From Torymus aiolomorphi (lineage: Eukaryota > Arthropoda > Insecta > Hymenoptera > Torymidae), in contig CM070877.1 in assembly GCA_036365515.1 (NCBI GenBank), forward strand, positions 55,464,475 to 55,528,474: DNA of 64,000 bases, given 5' to 3'. The notes beneath the pieces are model-generated. The model was not told where the DNA came from and did not search any database. It worked only from the letters and a program-made list of their open reading frames with translations. Below are positions 53,574-63,711 of the stretch, piece by piece. A program made the position numbers and the translations under genes. Position 1 is the stretch's first letter, and every line of letters starts with the position of its first letter.

Positions 53574-54405
53574 TCAATGCATTTCATTAAAACAATACTG
53601 AAACCTACTTAAGTAATTAACACTATAACTCACATCTAATCTAGTTCCTGTACTAATATGCAAAAGCGCTCCTATCAAATTTCTATACTTTATTGTCTCA
53701 TTTGATTCTTCGGCAGGTTCTAACTTTAAATTCTGTTCCATTGGCGTTCTATATACTTTAGCTTCTTCAATCTGATATTTTCTAGCTGGTGATTCAATAT
53801 ACTTTCCTTGATCTAATGACATCTCAACTTTCTTTTCATCATATTCAATATTAATTCCTAAATGTGTACTTATTTTACCTAAATCTTTCATTTGAAATCT
53901 TTCTTTTAGTAATCCTCTTATCAAATCTAAATTCTCACTATTTTTACTGCAAATTAACAAATCATCTACAAATATAATTAAATAAATAATTTCATTTCTA
54001 TCTACCAACGTATATAAACAATAGTCATTTCCACTTTTTATAAATCCTAATGATTTTAAATAATCATCCAGACACTCGTACTAAGCTCTGGGACTCTCAA
54101 GCAAACCATACAATGCTTTATTCAACGTACAAACTCTCTCAGTTCCATCCTCGCAACCTTCAGGCTGTTTAACAAATATTCTCGACTTAACTTTACCATT
54201 TAAAAATGCCGACTCAACATTCATCTGTTCTATTAAAAGTCCATTTTGAGAACAATATAACAATAATACTTTCAACGTTTGTGTTTTCCCTACTGGAGAA
54301 TAAATATCGTCCAACAATGTCTGTTTGTTGGTATCTTCGTACTACAATTCTCGCTTTATACATATTTTCGCTTTTCTTAGTGTAAATCCATTTTAAGTCT
54401 ATCAC
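53574..54405 (-). pseudogene. pol: Copia-B reverse transcriptase
   Basis: The order on the minus strand is: DLKWIYTKK with KARIVVRRYQQ (54,405-54,300), then IEQMNVESAFLNGK, where the catalytic Asp of QMDV is Asn, PEGCEDGTERVCTLNKALYG, then in a further frame LIIFVDDLLICSKN (motif C, FVDD), MKDLGKISTHLGINIEYDEK and YRNLIGALLHIS. It is cut at 53,574 soon after SVNYLSRF. Frameshifts lie near 54,300 and a break lies at about 54,010-54,080. Loss of the motif A Asp alone would abolish activity. Confidence 0.9.
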
Positions 54406-54435
54406 TTTTTCATTCTTAGGTTTTTCAACTAACTG

Positions 54436-55728
54436 TCAAGTTTGATTTTTCTCTAAACTATTCATTTCTCTACTCATAGCCTCTATCCAGAAATTAGACT
54501 CATTACTTTCAATAGCCTCTTTGAAGCTTGCAAGACTATCTACACTACAATAATTTACATAAAGACATCCACTATATAGATAATTATCATCAAATCTACT
54601 AGGCCTTTTAATCGGTCTTTGTGACCTTCTTAAATCAGGTAGTTCTCCTACTTCATTTTCACCATTACCATTTTTGTTTATATTTTCATTCTGTTCAAGA
54701 TTTTCATTTAAATTTTCTACATATTCATTTTTTTTATCAAAATTTCCATTTAAACTCTCATTTTCTAAGTCACTATCATCTAAGCCAATACACTTTATAT
54801 CTTCTTCTATAACATCAACGTGTCTCGCAACAATGACTCTATTTCCTATCAAAACTCTGTACGCTGTTAAATCATAACCTATCAAAGTTCCTAAATCAGC
54901 TTTTCTATCCCATTTCGAATTTCTTTTGCTTTCAGGTACTCTCACAAATACTTTACTTCCATATAATTTTAAATATTTAGTATTTGGCTTTTTATTAAAA
55001 AATATTTCATAACGAGATTTATTGCTTTCTACGGTGTTTGCAATTGTTCTATTTTTTAAATAAGCTGCGGCGCAGACTACTTCTGGCCAATATCGTTTTT
55101 CTAATTTAGATTCTGCTAGCAAGCACCTAGCACTATCCATAACCGTCCTATTGTACCTCTCCGCAGTACCATTTAACTCATGTACATAAGGTGGACATGT
55201 TTCTAATTCAATTCCTTTTTCTCTAAGCAATTTACACATATCTTTATTTAAATATTCAGTACCATTATCACATCTTAATTTCTTTATTTTCTTTCCAGTC
55301 TTATTTTCAATTAAATTTATATACTCCTCAAATTTATCGTATACCTCGCCTTTTGACTTTAACGGATAAATTTTAGCTAATTTACTATAATCATCAATAA
55401 AAGTTAGAACATATTTTTCCCCTTTATAATCTTCAGAGTGTGGCCCTTTTAAATCTGTATGCACTATCTCTAAAATATCTTTTGCTCTTTTTCTTTTATT
55501 TTCAAAAGGAATGTTGTGCGTTTTGTTTTCAATACACGTAGCACATTTATAATATTCTGATTCTATTTCACTAGGCAAACCTTCCAATGTATGATTTTTA
55601 CACATAGCATTCAAATAATTAAAATTAACGTGTCCTAAAGTTCTATGCCATTTCTCTTTTAAAGACATTTTTCCATTATCTTTTCTTAGTAAATTTGATA
55701 CTATATTCTTTTCTAAATAACTAGTCAT
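54436..55728 (-). CDS. pol: Copia-B integrase, long intact frame
   Basis: 430 residues. The N-terminal zinc region has WHRTLGHVNFNYL and CATCIENK. The DDE core shows VHTDLKGPHSED (Asp 1), YVLTFIDDYSKL, LRCDNGTEYLN (Asp 2) and HELNGTAERYNRT (Glu 3). Then SARCLLAESKLEKRYWPEV, YLKNRTIANT and the LYGSKVFVRVPESKR block. The C-terminal part is an Asn/Glu-rich linker and the LPDLRRSQRPIKRP motif leading into RT. It is the best-preserved gene of the window. It is read as a Pol segment, not an independent gene; the Met is internal to the ancestral frame. Confidence 0.93.
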   Translation of the reverse strand: MTSYLEKNIVSNLLRKDNGKMSLKEKWHRTLGHVNFNYLNAMCKNHTLEGLPSEIESEYYKCATCIENKTHNIPFENKRKRAKDILEIVHTDLKGPHSEDYKGEKYVLTFIDDYSKLAKIYPLKSKGEVYDKFEEYINLIENKTGKKIKKLRCDNGTEYLNKDMCKLLREKGIELETCPPYVHELNGTAERYNRTVMDSARCLLAESKLEKRYWPEVVCAAAYLKNRTIANTVESNKSRYEIFFNKKPNTKYLKLYGSKVFVRVPESKRNSKWDRKADLGTLIGYDLTAYRVLIGNRVIVARHVDVIEEDIKCIGLDDSDLENESLNGNFDKKNEYVENLNENLEQNENINKNGNGENEVGELPDLRRSQRPIKRPSRFDDNYLYSGCLYVNYCSVDSLASFKEAIESNESNFWIEAMSREMNSLEKNQT

Positions 55729-55749
55729 TTTATTAATTCTATTACTTTT

Positions 55750-56075
55750 TCAAGCTATTGCAATTATTTTGTTATCTTTATTATAAATTTTTGAATTATC
55801 TTCAATAGATACAACTTTAATATTATCCGTCACTTTTGCAAAACTTATTAAATTTCTGTCCATATCTTCGACATAAAATACATTTTTCAATTCAATATTT
55901 GTCTCTCTATCAAATGCTTTAAAGTTACTCATTACATGTCCTATTTTAGTTGCTTTCAAAAGTCTAGCATCACCTACTTTTACTGTAACCGGTTCTTTTA
56001 ATACAATTGAATCGCTAAAATAATTTTCATAAACCACATGGTCTGATCATCCACAGTCTAAAATTCATTCTATTT
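55750..56075 (-). pseudogene. Copia-B protease region
   Basis: The catalytic site is visible as LDCG (for the usual LDSG) followed by a TGA and SDH near 56,040-56,065. The 95-residue frame then has VKVGDARLLKATKIG, LKNVFYVEDMDRNLIS and a C-terminal end typical of copia proteases. A stop and a Ser-to-Cys change suggest inactivity. Confidence 0.75.
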
Positions 56076-56099
56076 TATTACTTTTGTCAGTATGCACAG

Positions 56100-56430
56100 A
56101 CCTAACCTCTACTGACGCGCTAAATGCTTCGCTCTTCTCCATGCCTCGCTTAGCTTGACTTCCGTCGTCACCAGCTCTCGCGCCTCGGCCGCGATGTCCG
56201 TACTTGCCAGTGCCGCACGGGTTGAAACTAGATCAGCGCTGTTGGTTGGATCCGCACCCGCTAGCGCCTCCTCGCTGTTGCGAGTAGCCTCTGCCGTTGA
56301 CCCCTCCACTCTGTGGCGCGCGGCTTCCTCTACCGCCTCCTCGCTGCGGCGTCCCTTGACTCCACGAATTGTTTTTCTTCGGGCAATCCTACTGTATGTG
56401 CCCTACACTGCCACATACATAACATGTCCT
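56100..56430 (-). pseudogene. gag: Copia-B gag zinc knuckle and RGG-rich linker
   Basis: Minus-strand C-x2-C-x4-H-x4-C (CYVCGSVGH, stop, DCPK) at about 56,424-56,383, with a TAG inside the knuckle. It is followed by Gly/Arg-rich sequence (QRGGGRGSRAP), typical of a nucleic-acid-binding Gag tail. The longer frames on either strand here are shadows. Confidence 0.75.
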
Positions 56431-56551
56431 TTTTTCCTCTTTTCTTTTCTCAAACGTAAACGCGTTTGATCTCGAATTTTCACTTTCACCATGTCTTTTC
56501 TTAAATTCAAATTCCAATTTTGATTTTACAAATTCCACGGTTTTGTCCTGT

Positions 56552-57211
56552 TCAAGCTAATGCGTCCACAATATCAACCATGTGTAACATACTTCCTAGT
56601 AGCGTTAATAAGAAGTAATTTAATTTATCTTCTTTCTTCACATTTTCTCCAGCATTTTTTAATTCGTTCACTAATTTTTCAAAGTTATTATAAAAGTCTG
56701 TCGGGTTCTCACTTTCTTCCATTTTCAAATCGAGCAGTTTTCTTTTACATAATAATTTCACAGCACTACTTTTAACTAAGAAATTTTCATCCAACTTAAC
56801 AACCATTTTCTTTGCAGTTTCTTCTGAAATAATTAATTCTAGTTGTGTATTCGTCATACTGTTCGCTATATAATTTTTGGCTTTTATCTCTTTCTTCTTT
56901 CACTCGACTTCTGGTATCAATGCCGGTCTTTCATCATTTTCTATAACTCCATTGCACTCTTTAAATTCTAGAAATAATTTTAATTTGTACTTCCATTTAT
57001 CATAGTGTGTCCCATCAAATACTTGTAACGTGACTCCTTTGTTTTCCGAAGCTATCTTACTTTCAACAGGAACTTCCTTTTGTTCACTTTTTTTTTCGCA
57101 AACAAAAAACTCTTCTTTTTGTTCAATGGCACTTTTTGTTTCACTTAACTTTTTTCCGTCAATGCGTTTTTCTTTGTTCTCGCGCTTACCACGCGCTTGA
57201 CTTAGAAGCAC
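56552..57211 (-). pseudogene. gag: Copia-B gag, two frames
   Basis: The first frame (57,211-56,900) has a Lys/Glu-rich start and VTLQVFDGTHYDKWKYKLKL, the copia Gag F-G-xxY-xxWK motif, and FLEFKECNGVIEN. The second (56,857-56,552) has NTQLELIISEETAKKMVVKL and the UBN2 signature (KLLCKRKLLDLKMEESENPT). A frameshift lies at 56,860-56,900. Confidence 0.8.
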
Positions 57212-57394
57212 TTTTTAATTATCTCTACACGACTCGAGAGTCGATGTAGAAGATAAAGGAAATCACTGATCTCGTGGCTAATCAACCACGCGCTCAACTT
57301 ATAAACACTTCTTTTTTCGTAGAACTTGAGTATGTTAGCACTCTCGAAAGAGACAATAACCATATTAAACATTAACCAGGCACTCTGTTACCAT

Positions 57395-57647
57395 GTTAAT
57401 TACAGAGGTGTGGGAGGTGTGGGACAGAGGGCCAAGTAATCAATTACACACACACTGAGTAACATGAACGAATAAACTTTATTTACTCCCGACTTCCCTC
57501 TTACAACCGCACCATGCGGAGGACGACGATCAAGTGACGACTCGACTCATTCTCGTCACGCGCCTACTTCTCTAAACGTGTGGTGGCGCTACACACACTT
57601 CCTTTCTCTCTCAAATATTAATGTAGGTATACTCACACATTCCAACA
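57395..57647 (-). repeat. Copia-B 5' LTR
   Basis: 253 bp on the minus strand, TGTTGGAATGTG...TAATTAACA, followed immediately by the PBS TGGTAACAGAGTGCC (57,394-57,380). AATAAA lies in the middle (about 57,475). The TG...CA ends and the PBS at +1 identify it even though the 3' LTR is missing. Confidence 0.88.
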
Positions 57648-57890
57648 TCACCTCGCGCCCCCTCGCCCCCACCTTGCACCCCCTCACTCCCCACTCGCAC
57701 TCCCTTGTCCCCTCCTCAGCCCCCCTCGTCCCCTCCCTCAGTGCCCCCTCAAAATAACGGAAAAATGTGATTATTTACATGTGTTTTGAGAATAGGAGCC
57801 ATCCCCTCAGTGCCCCCTCGCCACCCCACGTACCACCTCGCCCCCTCCTCAGCTCCTCCCTCAGCTCCCCCCTCAGCCCTCTTCCTCAAA
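57648..57890. repeat. C-rich low-complexity region
   Basis: Many CCCCTC, CCCCC and CCTCCCTCAG words on the plus strand, interrupted by an AT stretch at 57,750-57,800. The complementary strand has repeated runs of 3-6 G. No ORF. Confidence 0.85.
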
Positions 57891-58059
57891 ATGTCATTAT
57901 TTTAATAGTTTTCGTCTAATATTTCAAGTAGTATCCTTCGTCGGTTTCAACCTATTTTCGAAAAAATTACAACCATTTTCGAAAAAATATTTTTAGAACA
58001 ATATAAATATAAATATAAAACTTTTCAAAGGATATAAATAAAATGCCGTGATTAAATGG

Positions 58060-58960
58060 AGTCTAGGGTAGCGTAGATAGCAAGATTGTGATTAGTGACC
58101 TCAAAAGCCCCTGTATAAAAATTTTAAGCAAAATCTAAGCTTCCTTCGAACATTTGATAGCAAAAAGATGAATCCTCTAGGGCAAGGCTTTTGTTAATAG
58201 TCAAAGAACCTTCCAACTTTAAAACAATATGGATTTGTCGATACAAAAGTATTGCACTATGGTCAAATAGGTGATTTCTTCTAGGCAAGGCTCTTGTTAA
58301 CTGTCAAATAACCTTACAAATATAAAATGTGGATATTTCAGGCGTATAATTTTTCAACAATTCCTTGAAAAAACTTTCAGAAAGGTTAAATATATAGTCA
58401 GAAGCAATTCCTTTCGAAAAACTTTTAGAAGAATATAAATAGGATATCGTGATCGAAAAGGTGATTCCTCCATGACAAGGCCTCTAAATTGAACAAAGAA
58501 AACGTAAATTATGAGATACAATTAAAAAAGATACGGTAATCAAGAAGGTGGTTTCTCTAGGAGACCCGTCCAACTTTAACAAAAGACACGTAAATGTACT
58601 CCAAAGAAATAGACATTATGAAAGGAAAAAAATTGTATGTTATAAAACTTCAAAAGGATTATTGAATACATTCAAGCTATAGAAAAATCATGCACAATCA
58701 TTTCTAAAGTTACAGGATAAACATACGGTTGAGCTCAAAACGGTGGTTACTCCAGTGCAAGGTTAACAGTTAAGGTATCTCCAAACTTTGACAAAGGAAA
58801 CGTAATATTTTGGGCCGTGTAACGTTCTATTTTCGATAGAAGGATATAAATGTATAGTCAGAAGCAATTACTTTCGAAAAACTTTTAAAAGGATGTAAAT
58901 AGAATACCGTGATTAAAAAGGTGGATCCCCCAAGGCAAGGCTTATGTTAACATTTAATAT
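58060..58960. repeat. Degenerate tandem repeat
   Basis: Variants of AAGGTGATTCCTCCAAGGC followed by AAGGCTTTTGTTAACA and CAACTTTAA occur near 58,165, 58,265, 58,455, 58,535, 58,735 and 58,912 at irregular spacing. No gene. Confidence 0.6.
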
Positions 58961-59957
58961 AATTACTAATGACTTACTAAAATACTAGATGGCCAATCAA
59001 GGAGATTCAAGACCCAATCCATTAAGATGGGATTCTACACAAAAAATATATGTCGAAGTGAACTTCGACATATATTTTTAAAGTATGCATGCTGTATACT
59101 TTTCAAAGTATACATCATGCAAGACAATTGGATGAATTAAACAAACAACTACATTATCATATTAATAAGAAGATGAATGTGATTTAATTAATCAAATCAA
59201 TGACTGCAATAATGATATCATACAAGGACAAATACCATTGATTTGAAATCCAGAACATAATAAATATCATGAAGTAGAAAATTTAAAAGGTGCCGTTGAA
59301 CTTGACAGGTTAAACGAAATGATAGAAAACTATGAAAAAAAAAGAAAATAAGTATAATGAATATAACAATAACTTGCTTAAGGTGATGTTAAATACCGAC
59401 ATAATTTTCAAACGAGTACATCTCATGAAAATACCAATAGAATCATCAAAAAAAAAAATATGAGTATAGCATTAACATATACGGAGACTTGACAAACGTG
59501 TTTTTTCAAACAAAATATGAGAATTTATTTAATTAAATAAAAACCGTACTGTCGGTAAGTAGGAATCTGCAATTGACCTACTTTTCAAACGAGCATATCT
59601 AACGAAAATGCTAATAGAATCAATCAAAAAAATTTCTGAATATAGTGTTTATGTGTACAGAGCGCTTGACAAAATTTGTTTTCCATATAAACGCTTGAAT
59701 GCTGATTTAAAAAATATTGAAATTCACGGTTTCACATGGCCTTAAAGAGTAGGATATGAACTGTTTTTTGTTGCTTATGGTACCAATTAAAATCATACAT
59801 ATGGCTGTTAGCGAGGTATACCACTTAAAAAAAATCCAACGCGCATTATGCTATTGAAAAAATGCATATGAAATATGGCTCTTCATGTAATTATTTCAGT
59901 AGTTAAACAGTACCTCTGGGGTGGCGTGTAAAACTGTCTTTTGTTGCTTATGGCAAC
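58960..59957. other. AT-rich stretch with twin hairpins and a diverged direct repeat
   Basis: 59,045-59,076 is a perfect hairpin (15-bp arms AATATATGTCGAAGT, 2-nt loop). 59,087-59,120 is a second one (16-bp arms, one mismatch, 2-nt loop). A diverged duplication links about 59,405-59,520 with 59,585-59,700 (CAAACGAGTACATCT / AAACGAGCATATCT). No gene is recognised. Confidence 0.55.
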
Positions 59958-60089
59958 AATTGAGGCGTATAGGTGCAAAAGCTGCCAAGTCACATTGGCA
60001 ATAAGGCTGAAAATCGAGTGATCGACCACTCAATTTTCAACCTTATTGCAAATGTGACTTGGCAGCTTTTGCACCTATACGCCTCAATT
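59958..60089. repeat. 132-bp near-perfect palindrome
   Basis: Arms of about 63 bp, starting AATTGAGGCGTATAGGTGCA and ending TGCACCTATACGCCTCAATT, around a short centre near 60,024. Only a few mismatches are seen. Confidence 0.9.
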
Positions 60090-60189
60090 AGTAAAATAAT
60101 AAAATATCTATGACTTTATCAAACAGTAATTTTTATCAAAGGTATATAATTTAAAACATTATTATAATAATTTTTTCAACACATCGGGG

Positions 60190-60228
60190 GTTGGCGAGCG
60201 GAGCGAGCAGGGGGCGAAGCCCCACTAG
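60190..60228 (+). mobile_element. Possible Helitron 3' terminus
   Basis: The hairpin GGGGC-GAA-GCCCC (60,211-60,223) lies 1 nt before CTAG (60,225-60,228), followed by T. Helitrons end in CTRR preceded by a short hairpin and insert between A and T. GCGAGCGGAGCGAGC lies just upstream. No RepHel gene or 5' end is identified; the hairpin is closer to the end than usual. Confidence 0.4.
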
Positions 60229-60229
60229 T

Positions 60230-60232
60230 GTG

Positions 60233-60286
<54 letters not shown>
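60230..60286. repeat. (TA)n microsatellite, left of the 1.73-kb TIR element
   Basis: About 50 bp of TA repeat reaching the TIR element's TA target site. Confidence 0.95.
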
Positions 60287-60289
<3 letters not shown>

Positions 60290-62017
60290 GGTGGGCCAAA
60301 AGTACCGGAACGGCAAAATAACTCGGCGGGATTGTATTTTAAGAGAAAAAGCTTAAAACAAAAGATATAGGATTTTTTCTTGGCTATTCGACGGTGATAA
60401 TGACCATGACCTTGACCATAACCTTGAATGTAATTTCAAGGTCAAGTTAATTTCTTTAAATGGGAACCCATAATTTTCACCTCAGAAATGAAAAGAACGG
60501 AAAATTTTATGTCCGAATGTGACCTTGACCATGACCTCAGCCTTGACCTTGAAGGTTATTTGAAGGTCAAATTGGTTTTTTCAGTGGGAACCCATAATTT
60601 TCACCTCAGAAATGAAAAGAGCGGAAAATTTTATGTCCGAATGTGACCTTGACCATGACCTCAGCCTTGACCTTGAAGCTTATTTGAAGGTCAAATTTTT
60701 TTTCAGTGGGAACCCATACATATTTTTGACCCCGGAAATGGAAAGAGCAGAACATTCTACGTCTAAGTATGACCTTGACCATACCTTGACCATGACCTTT
60801 AAAGGTAAGAGACTCCGGCCAGTCAAGGCAAGGGTGAGAGACTCCGGCCAGTCAAGGCAAGGGTGAAAGACCCCGACCAGTCAAGGCAAGGGTGAGAGAC
60901 TCCGGCCAGTCAAGGCAAGGGTGAAAGACCCCGACCAGTCAAGGCAAGGGTGAGAGACCAGGACACGCAGGAAATCTCGCTAACTATTCTGTGGAGGATA
61001 GGTGGAATAACAGCCAGCAAAAACTTTCTCTGCTTCTCACCTATTCTAAACAGAACTTTCGAAGAAGCGACAGCTACATGAATAAATAATTTCGCCAACT
61101 ACAAGGACAGTATCACTAACAGTCAGACCAACTGCTAACAAAATATCCAGAATTACCATTTGCTGCTTTTTCGGAAAAAATGAGTCCAATTAACTAAAGA
61201 ATTAATGTTGAAATTCCAAAAATCAAAGGTATCTAACTTTGAATCCATTTATGGCCACTAGTGGATAACCGCAGATCTACCCAGTCATTGATGGTCACTG
61301 AGCGTCATCAAAGGTAAATTTTGGTCACTCATGGTTATTGATGGTCACTGAAGGCAAACGAATTAATTAATGGCCACTAAAGATAACTGAAGGTCTACTC
61401 AGTCATTGACGGTCATTAATGGTCATCAGAGGTAGATTTTGGTCACTTATGGTTAGTGATGGTCACCGAAGGCAAACTAATTTATTCTTGGCCACTGGTG
61501 GATAACCGCAGATCTATCCAGCTAGTGACGGTCACTTATGGTCATCAAACGTAAATTGTGGTCACTCATGGTTATTGAATACAAGATATGGGTTCCCACT
61601 GAAAACAAAAATTTGACCTTGAAACAATCTTCAAGGTCACGGTGGAGGTCATGGTCAAGGTCATACTCGGACGTAGAATTTTCCGCTCTTTTCATTTCTG
61701 AGGTGAAAATTATGGGTTCCCACTGAAAAAACCAATTTGACCTTCAAATAACCTTCAAGGCCAAGGCTGAGGTCATGGTCAAGGTCACATTCGGACGTAA
61801 AATTTCCCGCTCTTTTCATTTCTGAGGTGAAAATTATGGGTTCCCATTTAAAGAAATTAACTTGACCTTGAAATTACATTCAAGGTTATGGTCAAGGTCA
61901 TGGTCATTATCACCGTCGAATAGCCAAGAAAAAATCCTATATCTTTTGTTTTAAGCTTTTTCTCTTAAAATACAATCCCGCCGAGTTATTCTGCCGTTCC
62001 GGTACTTTTGGCCTACC

Positions 62018-62020
<3 letters not shown>
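60287..62020. mobile_element. 1.73-kb TIR element, TA target, many AGGTCA sites
   Basis: Ends CAGGGTGGGCCAAAAGTACC and its near-complement (GGTACTTTTGGCCTACCCTG), flanked by TA. The inverted arms continue for more than 300 bp, including AATAACTCGGCGGGATTGTA and GGAACCCATAATTTTCACCT. TA duplication and a CAGGG end suit the Tc1/mariner superfamily. No transposase frame. Each arm has clustered TGACCTTGACC words; the middle has a 31-bp minisatellite (60,811-60,960) and GGTCACTGATGGTTATTGAT words. Confidence 0.8.
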
Positions 62021-62106
<86 letters not shown>

Positions 62107-62108
62107 TA
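62021..62108. repeat. (TA)n microsatellite, right of the TIR element
   Basis: About 88 bp of TA, with one TG step. Frames reading as Tyr-Ile repeats on the minus strand are artefacts. Confidence 0.95.
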
Positions 62109-62109
62109 C

Positions 62110-63330
62110 TGATTTTCTTTTCAAAGTTTTTATTTGCCCGCTCACTTTTTCTCTCACATAAGCATAATGTTTTATACTTTTCATTGTGCACTCATATTTC
62201 TTCATAGCAAAACTTTAACAATTATCAGACCTCACAACTGCTTTTTAATAAGTCTATAATCGCTAAGGCATTGGAGATGGTTATTCAGATGATTACGTTC
62301 CTGAATTGTTATTCATCTACCACAAAAATTTTAATTCAATAAATTAATACACAAAGGCATTATCTATGAGCAACTGCTTCTTGAGATATGATGTTGCATC
62401 AACTACCCTGCTGAAAACGACCTATACAAACCAATTCATAAAAAATTAATCGGCATGAATAGGGAATCTTGATGCGCAATTTCCCGATGGCTAACAATTG
62501 CACCGATTGATCACAATAAAAACCGATTACGAACAGAAAATTGTAGTTTTAATAGTTTTTAATCGGATTTTATTGTATTCAATCATTTCAATCGGGAAAT
62601 TATGGATCAAGATTCCAACTTACCACCAATCCATATTCTACAGGCAATAAAAAATTATAAATCGTTCAAATTATATTAAAGCCGTTGTTGATACGGTATC
62701 AAATGACGAGTATAGCAAATGCTGTGTATCAATTGGTTTCAATACAAAATGAATGAGCCATGAAACCGTACTGATCCCGATTTCGTAAAACGAAATTTGA
62801 ATAAAAATATTGGAACGAATCCGGAATTCATAGTCTTGACCGATTCAAACCAATTTATATTCAAAATTCCATGTTATTTCTAATCGGTTCTAACGTGGAA
62901 ATTATTAAATAGACCTTAATCCGATTTTAATTGATCACTTATATCAGAATCATCTTTTAATAATTAATAAAAGAATATGACCTAGTTCTAAAATAAATTG
63001 ATGTATGATGATATATAAGCGTAACGGATCAATGAATATACCTGTAGTCATAATTGTATTGCAAACTTATTTATTATAATATTTTAATATTTATTTTTTA
63101 CAAATGAGCATAAAGTAAGTAATAAACTATAAATAAAAAGAGATGTTTCGAAAGTTTTTATAAAGTTAGTAACTTAATTAACTAAACTGATACAATAAAA
63201 TTTATAGGAACATGTTGATTCACTTTTTATTATTAAATGTAATAAATTGCCACTCGAGCCGAACGCGAGGGTTGCAAACACGAGATGTGGACTGACTAAT
63301 TTTTCTCTAGTGGCACGCATACTATTTTTC
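62110..63330. other. No recognisable gene; AT-rich
   Basis: Words like AATCGGTTTTAAT and AATCGGGAAATT recur loosely from 62,450 to 62,950. GCCACTCGAG (63,250) faces CTCTAGTGGC (63,305), a short inverted repeat next to the hairpin below. Confidence 0.4.
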
Positions 63331-63334
63331 ATCA

Positions 63335-63402
63335 TACCCGGGCCGAAAATACCACATTCGCGTTTTTCAGCCAGAAGCGAAAGTGGTACTTTCGGCCAGG
63401 AT
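63335..63402. repeat. Dispersed hairpin family, copy 3
   Basis: Left arm GGCCGAAAATACCACATTCGC-type (63,341-63,361) and right arm (63,377-63,397) form a 21-bp stem with two or three mismatches. Related to 3,668-3,722 and 3,852-3,919. Confidence 0.6.
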
Positions 63403-63599
63403 ATGGTAAAAATTAACTTATAATTATTGATATAACTTTAGTTTTAATATTATTTTATAACAAACGAAAATGTAAATGACTTTAAAAAATCTAGCAATCA
63501 TGAGTATTATTACCTATTAATGAAAATTAACTTAAAATAAAATTCAAAAATAACTGTGTATAACGGTCGGTTTACGAGTCAATTTATTGTTATTAAAAA

Positions 63600-63655
63600 T
63601 ATATAACAACGACGTTTTGGTGACTAGCTTGGCACCCTCATCAGATCTACAAATT
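63600..63655 (-). mobile_element. Penelope-tail remnant with hammerhead-like motif
   Basis: Minus strand CTGATGAGGGTGCC...CACCAAAACGTCG. The stem II equivalent GGGTG/CACC is kept, but GAAAC has become AAAAC, which would disable a hammerhead. Confidence 0.5.
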
Positions 63656-63711
63656 ATTGAAAAACAATTATGGACACACTATTTTATACAAACAATTATA
63701 CTATTATTATT

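Larger units (their letters stand above)
53574..57647 (-). mobile_element. Copia-B LTR retrotransposon, 3' truncated
   Basis: Minus strand, 5' to 3': LTR (57,647-57,395), PBS TGGTAACAGAGTGCC, gag, zinc knuckle, protease, integrase, RT. The element ends inside the RT/RNase H boundary at 53,574, where a Penelope tail begins, so RNase H and the 3' LTR are missing. It is AT-rich and distinct from copia-A, which has a different PBS and LTR. Confidence 0.9.
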
